NCBI GenBank assembly: GCA_947449735.1
Contig: CANFTB010000006.1
Coordinates: 1-64,000 of the forward strand
DNA: 64,000 nucleotides
Reading direction: 5' to 3'
Origin: Chthoniobacteraceae bacterium
Lineage (GTDB): Bacteria; Verrucomicrobiota; Verrucomicrobiia; Chthoniobacterales; Chthoniobacteraceae
This document shows positions 50,909-60,375 of the stretch, in pieces (position 1 is the stretch's first letter; every line of letters begins with the position of its first letter). A program made the position numbers and the translations under genes. The notes beneath the pieces are model-generated. The model was not told where the DNA came from, ran no database searches, and saw only the letters and a list, made by a program, of their open reading frames with translations.

Positions 50909-52507
50909 TTAGCAGTTGGCGAGGCTTGCCTGAATGAACCCCGAGAACAACGGATGCGGGTGGTTGGGCTTCGACTGGAACTCGGGGTGGAACTGGCAGG
51001 CTAGAAAGTAGGGGTGGTCCTGAAGCTCGATCAACTCCACCAGCGTTCCATCGGGCGAGGTGCCCGAGATGACAAACCCTTTCGCCTCAAGCTGCTCCCG
51101 GTACGCCAGGTTGAACTCGTAGCGGTGCCGGTGCCGTTCGCGTATCTCGTTTGTGCCGTATACCTTGCGGGCTTTTGTCCCCTCCTTGATCAGTGTTGGC
51201 CAGGTGCCCAGACGCATGGAGGCTCCCTTGCCGGTGACGTCCTTCTGCTCCTCGAGAAGATGGATCACGCTGTGCTGCGCTTCCGGGTCAAACTCTGCTG
51301 AGTTTGCGCCCTCGAGCTTGCAGACGTTCCGGGCGAACTCGATGGTGGCAACCTGCATGCCGAGACACAGTCCAAGGAAGGGGACTTTGTGTTCGCGCGC
51401 AAACCGCGTGGCGTTGATCTTGCCCTCCACCCCACGCTCTCCAAAGCCGCCAGGGACAAGAACTCCCGCAACATCCTTCAGGATTGTTTCAGGATTCCAA
51501 TCTTCCAGTGTTTCCGCGTCAATTCGGACGAGGTCTATTCCGCAGTCGTTCGCCGCGGCTGCGTGTGTGAGGGATTCGTAGATGGACTTGTAAGCGTCCT
51601 GAAGTTCTATGTACTTGCCCACGACGGCTATTTTAACGCGTTTTTTCGGGTGGATGACGCGGTCGACAAAGCGGATCCACTCAGCCATTTTCGCCTGTGG
51701 AACGTCCAAGTGTAGCAGTTCGCAAACAATCTCATCCAACCCTTCCCGCTGCAGCATGAGAGGCATCTCGTAAATGGAATGGTCCACGTCGCGTGCTTCG
51801 ACAACAGCCTCTAGCGGAACGTTACAGAACATGGAAAGCTTCTGCCTGACGTCCTCTTCCAAGGGATGTTCAGTGCGGCAGATCAGCACCTGTGGCTGCA
51901 AACCGATCTCACGCAGCTTTGCGATCGATTGCTGGGAGGGTTTCGTCTTCAGTTCTCCCGCCGCCTTAATGAAGGGAACGAGCGTGACATGCATAATCAC
52001 GACGTTCTGCGGGCCAACCTCGAGGACAAACTGCCTGATTGCCTCCAGAAAGGGCAGTCCTTCGATATCACCGGTCGTGCCTCCGATTTCGGTGATCAAA
52101 ATATCGCAAGGCTGCTCCTTGGAAAGAGAGCGCAGGCGGTTTTTGATTTCATCCGTGACGTGAGGGATGACTTGCACCGTGTTTCCAAGATAGTCGCCCC
52201 TGCGCTCCTTGCTGAGTACGGTTTCGTAAATCTGGCCAGAAGTGGTGCTGTTTGATCGGCTTAACACTGATGATGTGAAGCGCTCATAGTGGCCGAGATC
52301 TAGGTCCGTCTCGGCTCCGTCGTCGAGCACATAGACCTCCCCGTGCTGGAAGGGGTTCATGGTGCCCGGGTCCACATTCAAGTAGGGGTCGAACTTTTGA
52401 AGAACCACCTTGAGTCCACGGTTTTCCAGAAGCGTTCCGAGGGCGGCTGCGGCCAGTCCTTTCCCGAGGGAGGAAACGACTCCTCCGGTAACAAAGATGT
52501 ACTTCAT
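50909..52507 (-). CDS. pyrG: CTP synthase
   Basis: 532 residues. PyrG aminates UTP to CTP with glutamine as nitrogen donor. The synthetase domain opens [17 protein letters not shown], followed by [13 protein letters not shown] and [15 protein letters not shown]. The class I glutaminase domain (about 290-532) has the nucleophile Cys in GLCLGMQ and the H-P-E dyad in FHPEFQSKP. The longest frame starts with TTG at 52597. I prefer the ATG at 52507, which matches the family start; the ATG at 52528 (MAKSTHP) is nearly as good. It is preceded by kdsB, as in Chlamydia. Confidence 0.94.
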   Translation of the reverse strand: MKYIFVTGGVVSSLGKGLAAAALGTLLENRGLKVVLQKFDPYLNVDPGTMNPFQHGEVYVLDDGAETDLDLGHYERFTSSVLSRSNSTTSGQIYETVLSKERRGDYLGNTVQVIPHVTDEIKNRLRSLSKEQPCDILITEIGGTTGDIEGLPFLEAIRQFVLEVGPQNVVIMHVTLVPFIKAAGELKTKPSQQSIAKLREIGLQPQVLICRTEHPLEEDVRQKLSMFCNVPLEAVVEARDVDHSIYEMPLMLQREGLDEIVCELLHLDVPQAKMAEWIRFVDRVIHPKKRVKIAVVGKYIELQDAYKSIYESLTHAAAANDCGIDLVRIDAETLEDWNPETILKDVAGVLVPGGFGERGVEGKINATRFAREHKVPFLGLCLGMQVATIEFARNVCKLEGANSAEFDPEAQHSVIHLLEEQKDVTGKGASMRLGTWPTLIKEGTKARKVYGTNEIRERHRHRYEFNLAYREQLEAKGFVISGTSPDGTLVELIELQDHPYFLACQFHPEFQSKPNHPHPLFSGFIQASLANC

Positions 52508-52600
52508 AGGATGGGTAGATTTGGCCATGGAGAAACTGTCGCGGTTTTCAGGTGAAAATGCCAGCAAAGGAAACTCGACGCGTGGCGTTCTCGGCAATCG

Positions 52601-53332
52601 CTAAACACCCTTGAGAAGTACTTCCGCTCTGTGTGCGTCCTCCAGCGTGTCCACTCCAACGGAGGCGTGCTTGGCGGCGAGCACCCGGACGGCGGCGCCG
52701 TTTTCCAGAGCTCTTAGTTGTTCAAGAGATTCTGCAGCCTCTAGTTGCCCGACTCGCCAGCGGACAAATCTCAGCAGGAACTTGATTTGATATCCATAGA
52801 TCCCTAAGTGCCGCCGAAACGGGAACGGTCCCCCGTCCCTGAGGTAGGGGATGGGGCTTCTGGAGAAGTAAAGAGCGTTTGACTGCCTGTTCAGGACAAC
52901 CTTAACAAGGTTTGGGTTCGAGGGATCCTCGTCTGGCGAAAATGGCACCGCCGCTGTGACCATCTCCAAAGAGGGTTCCTTTGACAGGGTTCGAGCCAGT
53001 CGGCTGATCAAGGAGGGGTCTATTAAAGGCTCGTCGCCTTGGACGTTGATCACGTGAGAGTAACCCTTTAAGCGGGATGCGACTTCTGCACAGCGGTCGG
53101 TGCCTGAGACGCATTTCACGGAAGTAAACGCCACCTCCGCACCGAAGGCGAATGCACTTTCAGCGATGCGCATGTCGTCGGTAGCCACGATGACGGCGTC
53201 CACCGCCTTTGCCCGGAGGGTGCGCTCCCAGACATGTTGCACGAGTGGTTTCCCTGCGAGTAGATGGAGGGGTTTGCCTGGGAAACGTGTGGATCCCCAG
53301 CGGGCGGGTATAATGGCTGCTGTTTTTGGCAT
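52601..53332 (-). CDS. kdsB: 3-deoxy-manno-octulosonate cytidylyltransferase
   Basis: 243 residues. KdsB activates KDO with CTP to CMP-KDO for the LPS inner core. Seen: IPARWGSTRFPGKPL at the N-terminus, VIVATDD, CVSGTDRCAE, NVQGDEPLIDP and HLGIYGY. It heads the run kdsB-pyrG-aroK-queG; PyrG makes the CTP that KdsB uses. A GAGG sequence about 8 bp before the ATG is one of the few Shine-Dalgarno-like sites in the window. Confidence 0.95.
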   Translation of the reverse strand: MPKTAAIIPARWGSTRFPGKPLHLLAGKPLVQHVWERTLRAKAVDAVIVATDDMRIAESAFAFGAEVAFTSVKCVSGTDRCAEVASRLKGYSHVINVQGDEPLIDPSLISRLARTLSKEPSLEMVTAAVPFSPDEDPSNPNLVKVVLNRQSNALYFSRSPIPYLRDGGPFPFRRHLGIYGYQIKFLLRFVRWRVGQLEAAESLEQLRALENGAAVRVLAAKHASVGVDTLEDAHRAEVLLKGV

Positions 53333-53467
53333 GCGGCCTCAAGAATGGCCGCAGGGTGTAATTCTGGCAAATGAGTAAGGAGTGGGCGGAGCTGCAGCCG
53401 CTTTACCGTTTGGCTTTTTGGAAATTTAAAGCAGAATCCCCCCGTAGGCGCGGGTTGTTAGACTAAG

Positions 53468-54058
53468 ATGATGCTGGGCTTCATTAATTTGATTGTTTTT
53501 GTTCTCTGCTTGGGCGGGCTTCTCGCCGTCGTCTGGGGTACATTGATTTATAGGAGCTTGGTCGGGGGCCGTCAGGGGTGTGTCTCTGCGTTCCTTACAT
53601 TACAGGAAGAGCTTGAAGCCCGGTATGAAATGCTGCCCAGGCTGATTGAAACGGCACGCGGGTACATGCGGCATGAGAAGGAGGCCCTCGAAAGCGTCCT
53701 TTCAGCCGTGGCGGTCGCGTCCACTGCGCTTCAGACAATGGGGGAAGCTTCCGACAAGACGGGCCGCTTCGACAGCATTCTTCAGGCGGAGGAGTCTTTA
53801 TCTGAGGGCGTGATGAGGTTCTTTGCCATCTCGGAGGCTTATCCCGAGTTGAAGGCTGACCCAAGGATGAGGCAGTTGGTGCAGTCGTTCTTGGGGCGTG
53901 AGGCTGCGGTGGAGGAATGTCGTGCAGCGTTTAACGAGGCGGTGGCCAAGTTTAATAGGAGCCGAAGCGAATTTCCTGCAGGTTACGTGGCGCGCTTGAT
54001 GAGGATCGACGAAATGGTCAGTTTCGAGAAGGCTTTGGGCGCAGAAGGGGAAGATTAG
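53468..54058 (+). CDS. LemA family protein
   Basis: 196 residues. One N-terminal membrane helix (about 4-27) is followed by a helical bundle. The LemA pattern (Y-x-x-L-V, helix, L-x-x-R-x-x-x-x-P-x-L-I/V, G-Y-x-x-H-E) is seen in YRSLVGGRQGC, LEARYEMLPRLI and RGYMRHEKEAL. A later conserved YPELKADPRMRQL corresponds to the family's YP-L-x-A segment. Function of LemA is not established. Divergent from kdsB by 135 bp. Confidence 0.9.
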   Translation: MMLGFINLIVFVLCLGGLLAVVWGTLIYRSLVGGRQGCVSAFLTLQEELEARYEMLPRLIETARGYMRHEKEALESVLSAVAVASTALQTMGEASDKTGRFDSILQAEESLSEGVMRFFAISEAYPELKADPRMRQLVQSFLGREAAVEECRAAFNEAVAKFNRSRSEFPAGYVARLMRIDEMVSFEKALGAEGED

Positions 54059-54064
54059 TGAGAG

Positions 54065-54090
54065 GAAAAGTCGGAAGGCTCGGACTTTTC
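54065..54090 (+). terminator. Probable terminator after lemA
   Basis: GAAAAGTC (54065-54072) pairs with GACTTTTC (54083-54090) around a 10-nt loop, 6 bp after the lemA stop. The right arm is T-rich and followed by TCTG, so it could work as a weak Rho-independent terminator. Confidence 0.45.
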
Positions 54091-54150
54091 TCTGTCGGAT
54101 TGGGCCGCCGTTGACACTCTGGTTGCACACGCTTTACTCTTCTTCACTAA

Positions 54151-54666
54151 ATGAAACGGACCGCTGTTTTTGTGGTTTCATGCGTTGCGTCCCTCGTCAT
54201 GCGGGGGCACGCAGCGGGTCCCGTTCGCGTGCATGCTGCCGCCCCGCTTCCATTAGCGCTGGACGATGCCTACAAGGTGGAGAAGGTTTTTTCGCTGTTG
54301 ATTGACCCTGAGGTGGCCGGAAAGGGGTCTTCTCCGTGGCTCAAAATGGAGACCGACCGCCGTTACTTCGGCGCCTTGAATTCCTTTGAAAGGCGCCGGC
54401 GCGATGGTCATTCCTACACAGTGCACTGGGGGGCGCGTCAGACTGCGCCGGCGGGGCTTACGGTGCGGTTTGAATACCGTCAGCAAAAGCTTGGATCACA
54501 GGTGCAGGCTCAGGAGGTATTTTATCCCAAAGTGTCGGGGTCGATGCGCACCGAGTTTACGGTGCAGGGTGATGAGTACTATCAGGATGGCCAGGTGACG
54601 GCATGGAGGGTGGTTCTGGTGGAAAGCGGAAGGGTAGTGGGCCTGCAGCAGAGCTTCCTTTGGTAA
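54151..54666 (+). CDS. Small secreted protein of unknown function
   Basis: 171 residues with a signal peptide (about 1-21, ending HAA). I do not recognise the family. The mature part has KVEKVFSLLIDPEVAGKGSS, then beta-rich segments (SYTVHWGA, GLTVRFEYRQQ, MRTEFTVQGDEYYQDG and a final GVVGLQQSFLW-like strand). This suggests one compact beta-sandwich, perhaps a periplasmic or envelope protein. It is followed 14 bp later by the STAS gene and may be the first gene of that operon. Confidence 0.72.
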   Translation: MKRTAVFVVSCVASLVMRGHAAGPVRVHAAAPLPLALDDAYKVEKVFSLLIDPEVAGKGSSPWLKMETDRRYFGALNSFERRRRDGHSYTVHWGARQTAPAGLTVRFEYRQQKLGSQVQAQEVFYPKVSGSMRTEFTVQGDEYYQDGQVTAWRVVLVESGRVVGLQQSFLW

Positions 54667-54680
54667 CCCCTTCTAATCCT

Positions 54681-55196
54681 GTGACCCCTCAGTCTTCGAT
54701 TCAGGTTGGAGTAGCGGATGGTGCGGTGTGGATCAGGGTCGAGGGACGGGGGAGTTTTCAGAACAGCACTCCACTCAAGGATTTTGCGAGGCAGATGCTG
54801 GCAGGGGGGCACCGCAATTTTTACGTCGACCTGAAGGATTGTGCGCTGATGGATTCGACCTTTATGGGGACTCTTGCTGGAATTGCACTGAAGATTAGAG
54901 CGGAAGGGTTTGGCGAACTCCACGTTGTGAATTCAAACGAGCGGAACGTTTCATTGCTCTGCAACCTTGGATTAAATCACCTGCTGCGGTTGGACGGAGC
55001 ACTTCAGAGCTTTGATGTGGCAGCGCAACAGATGTCTGAGCAATCTACGCTTTCCTCGGTTGCTGTAAACAAGTCGGACGAGGCAAAGACGATGCTCGAG
55101 GCTCACGAAGCAGTTGTGGCTGCCAGCCCGGCTGTCGCGGCACAGTTCAAGGACGTGATCGAGTTTTTGAGACAAAATATCGAAGCAAAAAAGTGA
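54681..55196 (+). CDS. STAS-domain protein (anti-sigma-factor antagonist-like)
   Basis: 171 residues from a GTG at 54681. The longest frame starts inside the previous gene at 54603 with 26 implausible residues, so I moved the start past that stop codon; a TTG at 54660 is possible. A STAS domain spans about 8-110: VWIRVEGRGSF, YVDLKDCALMDSTFMGTLAGI with S59 at the position phosphorylated in SpoIIAA-like proteins, then LHVVNSNERN. The C-terminal ~60 residues form a helical extension (EAHEAVVAASPAV). It ends in GTGA, overlapping the start of the STT3-like gene, so the two are translationally coupled. The partner kinase or sigma regulator is not in the window. Confidence 0.8.
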   Translation: MTPQSSIQVGVADGAVWIRVEGRGSFQNSTPLKDFARQMLAGGHRNFYVDLKDCALMDSTFMGTLAGIALKIRAEGFGELHVVNSNERNVSLLCNLGLNHLLRLDGALQSFDVAAQQMSEQSTLSSVAVNKSDEAKTMLEAHEAVVAASPAVAAQFKDVIEFLRQNIEAKK

Positions 55197-56854
55197 ACGA
55201 CGCGGCTTCTCCAGTCGCTGATAGACTGCGTCCGGGTGGATATCGCGAGCGCTTCGGAAGGAGGTTTTCCTTCCCAATAATATTTTTTGCGGTGGTTTTC
55301 GCCGCTGGATTCGTGCGGTTTCACAACCTCACCGATGTTTTAGTGGCCGGACGCGTGTACTTCGTCGACGCGGACTGCTACTCACGAATGAGCAGGGCTA
55401 GGATTGTTTCAAACTCGCCTGGCGCGGTTGTCGGGCGGCAGATGTTTGAAAACTGGCCGGAAGGCGTTCTTTCTCACGCGAGCTCCCCGATGGATTATGC
55501 GATCGTGGGCTTGGAGCGTTTAGTCAGGCGATGCTGGCCGGATCAGGGGCGGTTTTCTGTGCTGCGAACTGCTACTCTGGATCTTGCCGGTGCTATTGTT
55601 TCCCCGCTCCTTGGGATGTTGCTCTGCGCTTTTTTATGCTTCTGGGCCCGCGGCGTCGAGATTGAGCGAGGACGGCGCCTGCAACTCTGGTGGTGCATTC
55701 CGATTTTGGCAGCCATCAGTCCACCCTTGGTTCACGCCACCTTGCTTGGGCGTCCAGACCACCAGTCTCTGCTGCTGGTGTTGCTGGCCGTGGCAATGGG
55801 AGCGGAGCAAAGATTGACGGTCTTTCCGTCCTCAAGGTGGGCGTGGGCGGGCGGGTTTGCGTGGGGAGGGGCTTTGTGGGTCTCATTTTACGAGCCGCTC
55901 GTTTTGCTGTCGCTCTCTCTTGCGCTGTCTGTTTGCTTTTGGCCGGTGAGTTGGAGAGTGAAATCACGGGTGAGATGGGGCATCGGAATTTTGGTTCCCC
56001 TTCTGTTGGGGGTGCTGGTGGACCATCTCAGAATCGTTTTCCCCGATCCTCAAAACATGGAGTCCCTCAAGCGCTGGGGGGCAACGATTGGTGAACTGCA
56101 GCCGCTCCGCGGTCTCTCAAATCTGTCTGCATGGGCGGGGCTTCTTCTGTGGGTGTCGCCGCTAACCGTGTTGTTTGCGCATGGCCGGGACCGCCGGAGC
56201 AACCTTGGGTGGATCTTGCTTTTGTGTTTTAGCGGCTTGCTCGTCCATTGGCAGATACGTTGGAGCCCGTACTTTGTGTTGGTTTTTCTTTTTGTGCTGC
56301 CTCAGGTCCTGACTTTGGCGCAGAGCAGGCGAAGCGGAGCGCTGGCCTTTTCCTTGGCCATGTATCCGCTTTTGGCCGAATGGGATAACCTCCTGTTTCC
56401 TGCGGCGCGGGTCGCAGAGGAGCGCTATATGGATCGGTCTGAACGCGTCAATGCACGCTTGGTGGCGGAACGCATGAAAAGTCCCTCATGCGAGCCCTTT
56501 ATCGCAGTATGGTGGCTGTCCCCGGCCCTGTCTTACTGGTCCGGCCAGCCCGCTGTGGCTGGCAGCGGGCACGAGGGAATCGCTGGCATCATGGACTCTG
56601 CCCGCTTTTTTCTGAGCACCAATCCCACCGGCGCCAAGGAGATCCTTGTCCGTCGCGGAGTATGCACCGTGGTTGCAAGCGACAGCGCGCGGGCCATCGA
56701 AAACTCTTCGCTGCTGCTAGGAGCACTCCCCGACTCGAAGCCTCTTGCGGAGAGACTTTGGCAATCCGACCTCGGACCTGAATGGGGGTTGGAGGGAGAG
56801 AGCAATGTGACCACCTTTCGTTTGTGGCGTCCCGCTCAAAAGCCCGGCCGTTAG
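55193..56854 (+). CDS. STT3/PglB-like GT-C membrane protein
   Basis: 553 residues with about 11-13 hydrophobic segments, starting with GTG overlapping the STAS stop by 4 bp. The layout is that of oligosaccharyltransferase STT3: a first loop DADCYSRMSRAR (59-70; acidic metal site), GRPDHQ at 186-191 in the second acidic motif position, and a C-terminal soluble part with WWLSPALSYWSGQPAVAGSGHEG beginning at W440. The last aligns with WWDYG...YYS...GGKHLG of PglB, but D-Y-G is changed to L-S-P. It is likely a lipid-linked sugar transferase; N-x-S/T glycosylation is doubtful because of this change. Family placement is by motif, not by search. Confidence 0.78.
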   Translation: MNDAASPVADRLRPGGYRERFGRRFSFPIIFFAVVFAAGFVRFHNLTDVLVAGRVYFVDADCYSRMSRARIVSNSPGAVVGRQMFENWPEGVLSHASSPMDYAIVGLERLVRRCWPDQGRFSVLRTATLDLAGAIVSPLLGMLLCAFLCFWARGVEIERGRRLQLWWCIPILAAISPPLVHATLLGRPDHQSLLLVLLAVAMGAEQRLTVFPSSRWAWAGGFAWGGALWVSFYEPLVLLSLSLALSVCFWPVSWRVKSRVRWGIGILVPLLLGVLVDHLRIVFPDPQNMESLKRWGATIGELQPLRGLSNLSAWAGLLLWVSPLTVLFAHGRDRRSNLGWILLLCFSGLLVHWQIRWSPYFVLVFLFVLPQVLTLAQSRRSGALAFSLAMYPLLAEWDNLLFPAARVAEERYMDRSERVNARLVAERMKSPSCEPFIAVWWLSPALSYWSGQPAVAGSGHEGIAGIMDSARFFLSTNPTGAKEILVRRGVCTVVASDSARAIENSSLLLGALPDSKPLAERLWQSDLGPEWGLEGESNVTTFRLWRPAQKPGR

Positions 56855-56906
56855 GAAGGCTGTTTTTGGTGAAAACGAGGGAGGGCTTCTAAAATCCGAA
56901 AGGACG

Positions 56907-57317
56907 TCACGGGCTGAGTCTGCTCACACGAATCACCTTGTTCGAATTGTCGTAAGTGACTTCGTACGAAAGTTTCTTTCCGCTAAACACGGCCTCTGCT
57001 GGCGTACCCGCGATCTCCCATACTCCTCCCGTTGCCAGATCCATGGTACCATGCGCGAACGCGCGTCCAGCCCTTGCCTCCTTGCTGTAACCCTGGGTGA
57101 AGGAAAACAAGTCGACTCGGTTGTGCCCGACAAGACGGCTTGATAGAGGCTGGCCGAATTCGGCGATGATCGTGCTGCGCGGGGTTCCCGCAGTGAGAAC
57201 ATCCAGATCCTTGCGAGGCGGCTGATTTGCTGCCATGAAAACAGAGCACGCGGGGAGTCCTGAAAGAGCTACCAAAAGCACCGGCAGAAAGACGTGGGTG
57301 GGAGGTATATGTTTCAT
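56907..57317 (-). CDS. Small lipoprotein of unknown function
   Basis: 136 residues. A hydrophobic N-terminus ends in LSGLPAC with a lipobox Cys at residue 24, so it is probably acylated and attached to the membrane. The mature part has LDVLTAGTPRSTIIAEFGQP, a pattern that resembles the start of BamE/SmpA-like domains (G-x-x-x-x-x-v-x-x-x-x-G-x-P), then FSFTQGYSKE, and ends VTYDNSNKVIRVSRLSP. The longest frame begins 13 residues earlier; the ATG at 57317 gives a proper lipoprotein signal. Convergent with the STT3-like gene. Function unknown. Confidence 0.75.
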   Translation of the reverse strand: MKHIPPTHVFLPVLLVALSGLPACSVFMAANQPPRKDLDVLTAGTPRSTIIAEFGQPLSSRLVGHNRVDLFSFTQGYSKEARAGRAFAHGTMDLATGGVWEIAGTPAEAVFSGKKLSYEVTYDNSNKVIRVSRLSP

Positions 57318-57396
57318 GAAAACTTCATCGCCCGAAGCATTCAGATCCGGCCGCAATTACTTCACAAGATTTTGTGGGTCGCTGCTTCGAACCCAA

Positions 57397-57416
57397 CCGG
57401 GCTTTCCTAAGCCCGG
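57397..57416 (-). terminator. Stem-loop after nrdA
   Basis: CCGGGCTT (57397-57404) and AAGCCCGG (57409-57416) form a perfect 8-bp stem with a 4-nt loop, 21 bp past the nrdA stop on the minus strand. It is followed by TTGGGTT rather than a pure T-run. A likely transcription end for the nrdBA operon. Confidence 0.5.
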
Positions 57417-57437
57417 CTGGCGTTCTCGGTGTTAGTA

Positions 57438-60284
57438 CTACTGGCAGGATTCGCAGGTTCCTCCGTTTTTCATAGCCTCCAGTGAGCATGCAGCGGCACG
57501 CTCGGCTTCTGAGAGTTGAGCTGGCCTGGCGTCCCTGCTGGCGTTGTCGATGGAGCTCTTGTTGATCGTGCGGAGGTAGTACGTCGTCTTCAGTCCGCGC
57601 TCCCATGCTTCCCTGTACATGAAGCTGGCTGCTCTGGCATCTGCATCCGCCAGCCAGAGGTTGGTGCTCTGTGCCTGGTCGATCCATTTCTGCCGAACGG
57701 CCGCACACTGGAGAATCCACGTAGGAGCGATTTCGAAGGAGGTCTTGTACAGGCGCCTTATCTCGTGGGGTATGCGATCGATCATCTGCACGGAGCCGTC
57801 GAAGTACTTGAGGTCCGCCAGCATGTCCTCGTCCCAAAGTCCGAGGTCCTGGAGGTCGCGCTGCAGGAGATCGTTGGTCCGGACGAATTCGCCCGAGAGG
57901 TTGGACTTCGTATGTATGTGCTTGTAAGTCGGCTCGATACAAGGAGTGCAGCCAACGATGTTTGAAATGGTCGCGGTGGGGGCGATTGCAAGACAGTTGG
58001 AATTACGCATCCCATTCTTTGCGATCAACGCCCTCAGCTCATCCCAGGGCATGCGCTGCTTGCGGTCCACGAGAACTTCCACGCCCCGTTCCCTTTCAAG
58101 CAGCTCCAGCGTATCGAGCGGCAGCAGCCCCCTGTCCCACTTGGAGCCCTCGTAAGACGAGTACTGGCCGCGCTCTGCAGCCAGATTTGAAGAGGCTGTG
58201 TAGGCGTAGTAGGCCACCGCTTCCATAATCTCATCGTTGAAGTCGACCGCGGCGGGTGTGTCGAAGGGGACGCGCTTCGTGTACAGCACATCCTGAAGTC
58301 CCATCACCCCCAGACCTACGGGACGATGGCGCATGTTCGCCCGCTCTGCGGCCGGAACCGGATAGAAGTTAATGTCGATGACATTGTCGAGCATCCGCAT
58401 CAGGAGCTCCACTGTGGCCTTGAGTTTCGGATGGTCGATGCCTCCTTCTGGAGTTAGGTGAGCCATCAGATTGACCGATGCCAGATTGCAGACAGCCACT
58501 TCGTCTGTCGAGGTGTTCAGCGTTATCTCCGTGCACAGATTGGAGTTGTGTATCACCCCTGCATGGTCCTGAGGAGAGCGCACGTTGCACGGATCCTTGA
58601 ATGTCAGCCACGGGTGGCCGGTTTCAAAGAGCGTCTCGAGCATCTTCTTCCACAGCTGTAAAACGCGTATCCGACGTCCGAAGATCTGGCCGTTTTCCGC
58701 CATGGCCTCGTACTCGAGATAGCGCCGCTCGAAGGCCGCTCCGTGCAGTTCGGGAAGATCCGGGACTTCGTTGGTGCGGAAGAGCGTCCAGTGGGCGTCT
58801 TTAGAAAGCCGCCCGTCGGAGATATCCTTGAGCCGTTTCATGAACGTGTCAGGAATCCACTGAGCGGTGTTCATGTTGTGGGTCCTGCGGCGGTCGTCGC
58901 CTGTTTCCTTGCGCAGGTCCAGAAAGTCCTCGATGTCCGCATGCCAGAGTTCGAGGTAGCTGCAAAGGGCACCGGGGCGCTTGCCCCCCTGGTTTACAGC
59001 GATGGCAATGTCATTGGATACCTTGAGGAAAGGCACCACACCGCTGGATTCGCCGTTGGTTCCCTGAATGTGCGCGCCAGTGCCTCGTACCGCCGTCCAG
59101 GAGCAGCCGAGTCCGCCCGCCCACTTTGAAAGGTGCGCGAAACGATTCCACGTTTCCGTGATCTCCTCGATGGAATCGCCGCAGTAGAGAAGGTAGCAGC
59201 TGGAGAGCTGGCTCTTGAGTGTGCCGGAATTGAAGAGCGTCGGTGTCGAGCTGCAGGCGCGGCGGGTCTTGTAGAGCGAATAAAAATCAATCGCCCGCAG
59301 TTCCTTTTCCTTCTCCAAGAGGGCCAGCCCCATGGCCACGCGCATCCAGAAGATCTGGGGAGCCTCGAGCCGCAGTTTTTCACCGCTGGTTGTGTCTCTC
59401 CTGTTGATCAGGTAGCGGTCGTAAAGGGTCTGGATTCCGAGGAAGTCAAACTGAAGGTCTGCGAACGGGTCCAAGGCGTCGGCCAGCTTGCGCAGGTCGA
59501 AGTCGGCGAGGCGCTGGTCCAGTCTTCCCAGCTGGATGCCCAAGGGTATATACGCTAGGAACGCCTTTTTGTGCGCTTCCTTCAAAGCCTGAGGACCGTC
59601 CGTGATTCTCCAGGCAAGGGTCTCTTCGTAGATGTAGGTCAGTAGGATCCTCCCGGCGACAAACCTGGAATCGGCCTCCGTTTCCAGCAAACCCTTCGCG
59701 TTGAGAATGATCGTTTCGCGCCTCTCGGAGGGGGACAGGGACATCGAAGTGGAGCGCAGCAACCGGTTGATGATATCCGCCTCGGATATTCCCAGCTTGA
59801 GTCCTATGAGGGCGAAGGACACGCGCGCCCGGATGTCGGAGAGCTGTTCGTGGGTTGCAAGCTCGAGTTGTTCCGCCTCGCCTTCGTACGACTTTTCGTA
59901 GGTCAGTTCGCGATGTGCTGCACGCTTGGCACGGTATTTACCGTAGGACAGGGCCACCCTGTGGTGCCCAAGCTCGAGGAGCGTCTCTTCCACCAAGTCC
60001 TGAAGCTGTTCGATGTGCACGAACAGTGGGTTTTCTTTCCGGACCTTAAATTCAATCTCCGCTCTGACCTGCCTGCCTATGGATTCATCAGCCTGGACCG
60101 AAGCACAAGCAGCGGAAACAGCCCTTTCAATCTTGTGGCCTAGCCAAGGTACAATGTGCGGTTTGGTCTGGAGCGACTGAGGGGTGTCGCGCCGGATCAC
60201 CCTTGGGAAATCGGCGGACTCAGGTGGAATGGCTACAATGTTGGATTCCAAGTGTTCAGATTCGAGTGCGAAGGTCGAAGACAT
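57438..60284 (-). CDS. nrdA: Ribonucleoside-diphosphate reductase alpha subunit (class I)
   Basis: 948 residues. An N-terminal ATP-cone (about 25-130, beginning RVIRRDTPQSL) gives allosteric control. The catalytic barrel has SSCYLL with C363, N582-x-C584-x-E586 in HNSNLCTE (thiyl radical Cys and partners), the second redox Cys C599 in VAVCNLASVNL, PTATISNIVG, and the radical-transfer pair Y902-Y903 in TTYYLRT. The C-terminus ends CESC-Q with the thioredoxin-type pair C944/C947. It makes deoxynucleotides together with NrdB, whose gene lies 91 bp upstream. Longer than E. coli NrdA (761). Confidence 0.95.
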   Translation of the reverse strand: MSSTFALESEHLESNIVAIPPESADFPRVIRRDTPQSLQTKPHIVPWLGHKIERAVSAACASVQADESIGRQVRAEIEFKVRKENPLFVHIEQLQDLVEETLLELGHHRVALSYGKYRAKRAAHRELTYEKSYEGEAEQLELATHEQLSDIRARVSFALIGLKLGISEADIINRLLRSTSMSLSPSERRETIILNAKGLLETEADSRFVAGRILLTYIYEETLAWRITDGPQALKEAHKKAFLAYIPLGIQLGRLDQRLADFDLRKLADALDPFADLQFDFLGIQTLYDRYLINRRDTTSGEKLRLEAPQIFWMRVAMGLALLEKEKELRAIDFYSLYKTRRACSSTPTLFNSGTLKSQLSSCYLLYCGDSIEEITETWNRFAHLSKWAGGLGCSWTAVRGTGAHIQGTNGESSGVVPFLKVSNDIAIAVNQGGKRPGALCSYLELWHADIEDFLDLRKETGDDRRRTHNMNTAQWIPDTFMKRLKDISDGRLSKDAHWTLFRTNEVPDLPELHGAAFERRYLEYEAMAENGQIFGRRIRVLQLWKKMLETLFETGHPWLTFKDPCNVRSPQDHAGVIHNSNLCTEITLNTSTDEVAVCNLASVNLMAHLTPEGGIDHPKLKATVELLMRMLDNVIDINFYPVPAAERANMRHRPVGLGVMGLQDVLYTKRVPFDTPAAVDFNDEIMEAVAYYAYTASSNLAAERGQYSSYEGSKWDRGLLPLDTLELLERERGVEVLVDRKQRMPWDELRALIAKNGMRNSNCLAIAPTATISNIVGCTPCIEPTYKHIHTKSNLSGEFVRTNDLLQRDLQDLGLWDEDMLADLKYFDGSVQMIDRIPHEIRRLYKTSFEIAPTWILQCAAVRQKWIDQAQSTNLWLADADARAASFMYREAWERGLKTTYYLRTINKSSIDNASRDARPAQLSEAERAAACSLEAMKNGGTCESCQ

Positions 60285-60375
60285 GCGGAAATGGGGTGGG
60301 CGGCGGGATGGAAAAGGGAGCGGGCTAGCGGGGCGCGGAGTGGCCGGGGCAGGGAGGGGCTGCCCCGGGTTTTCG

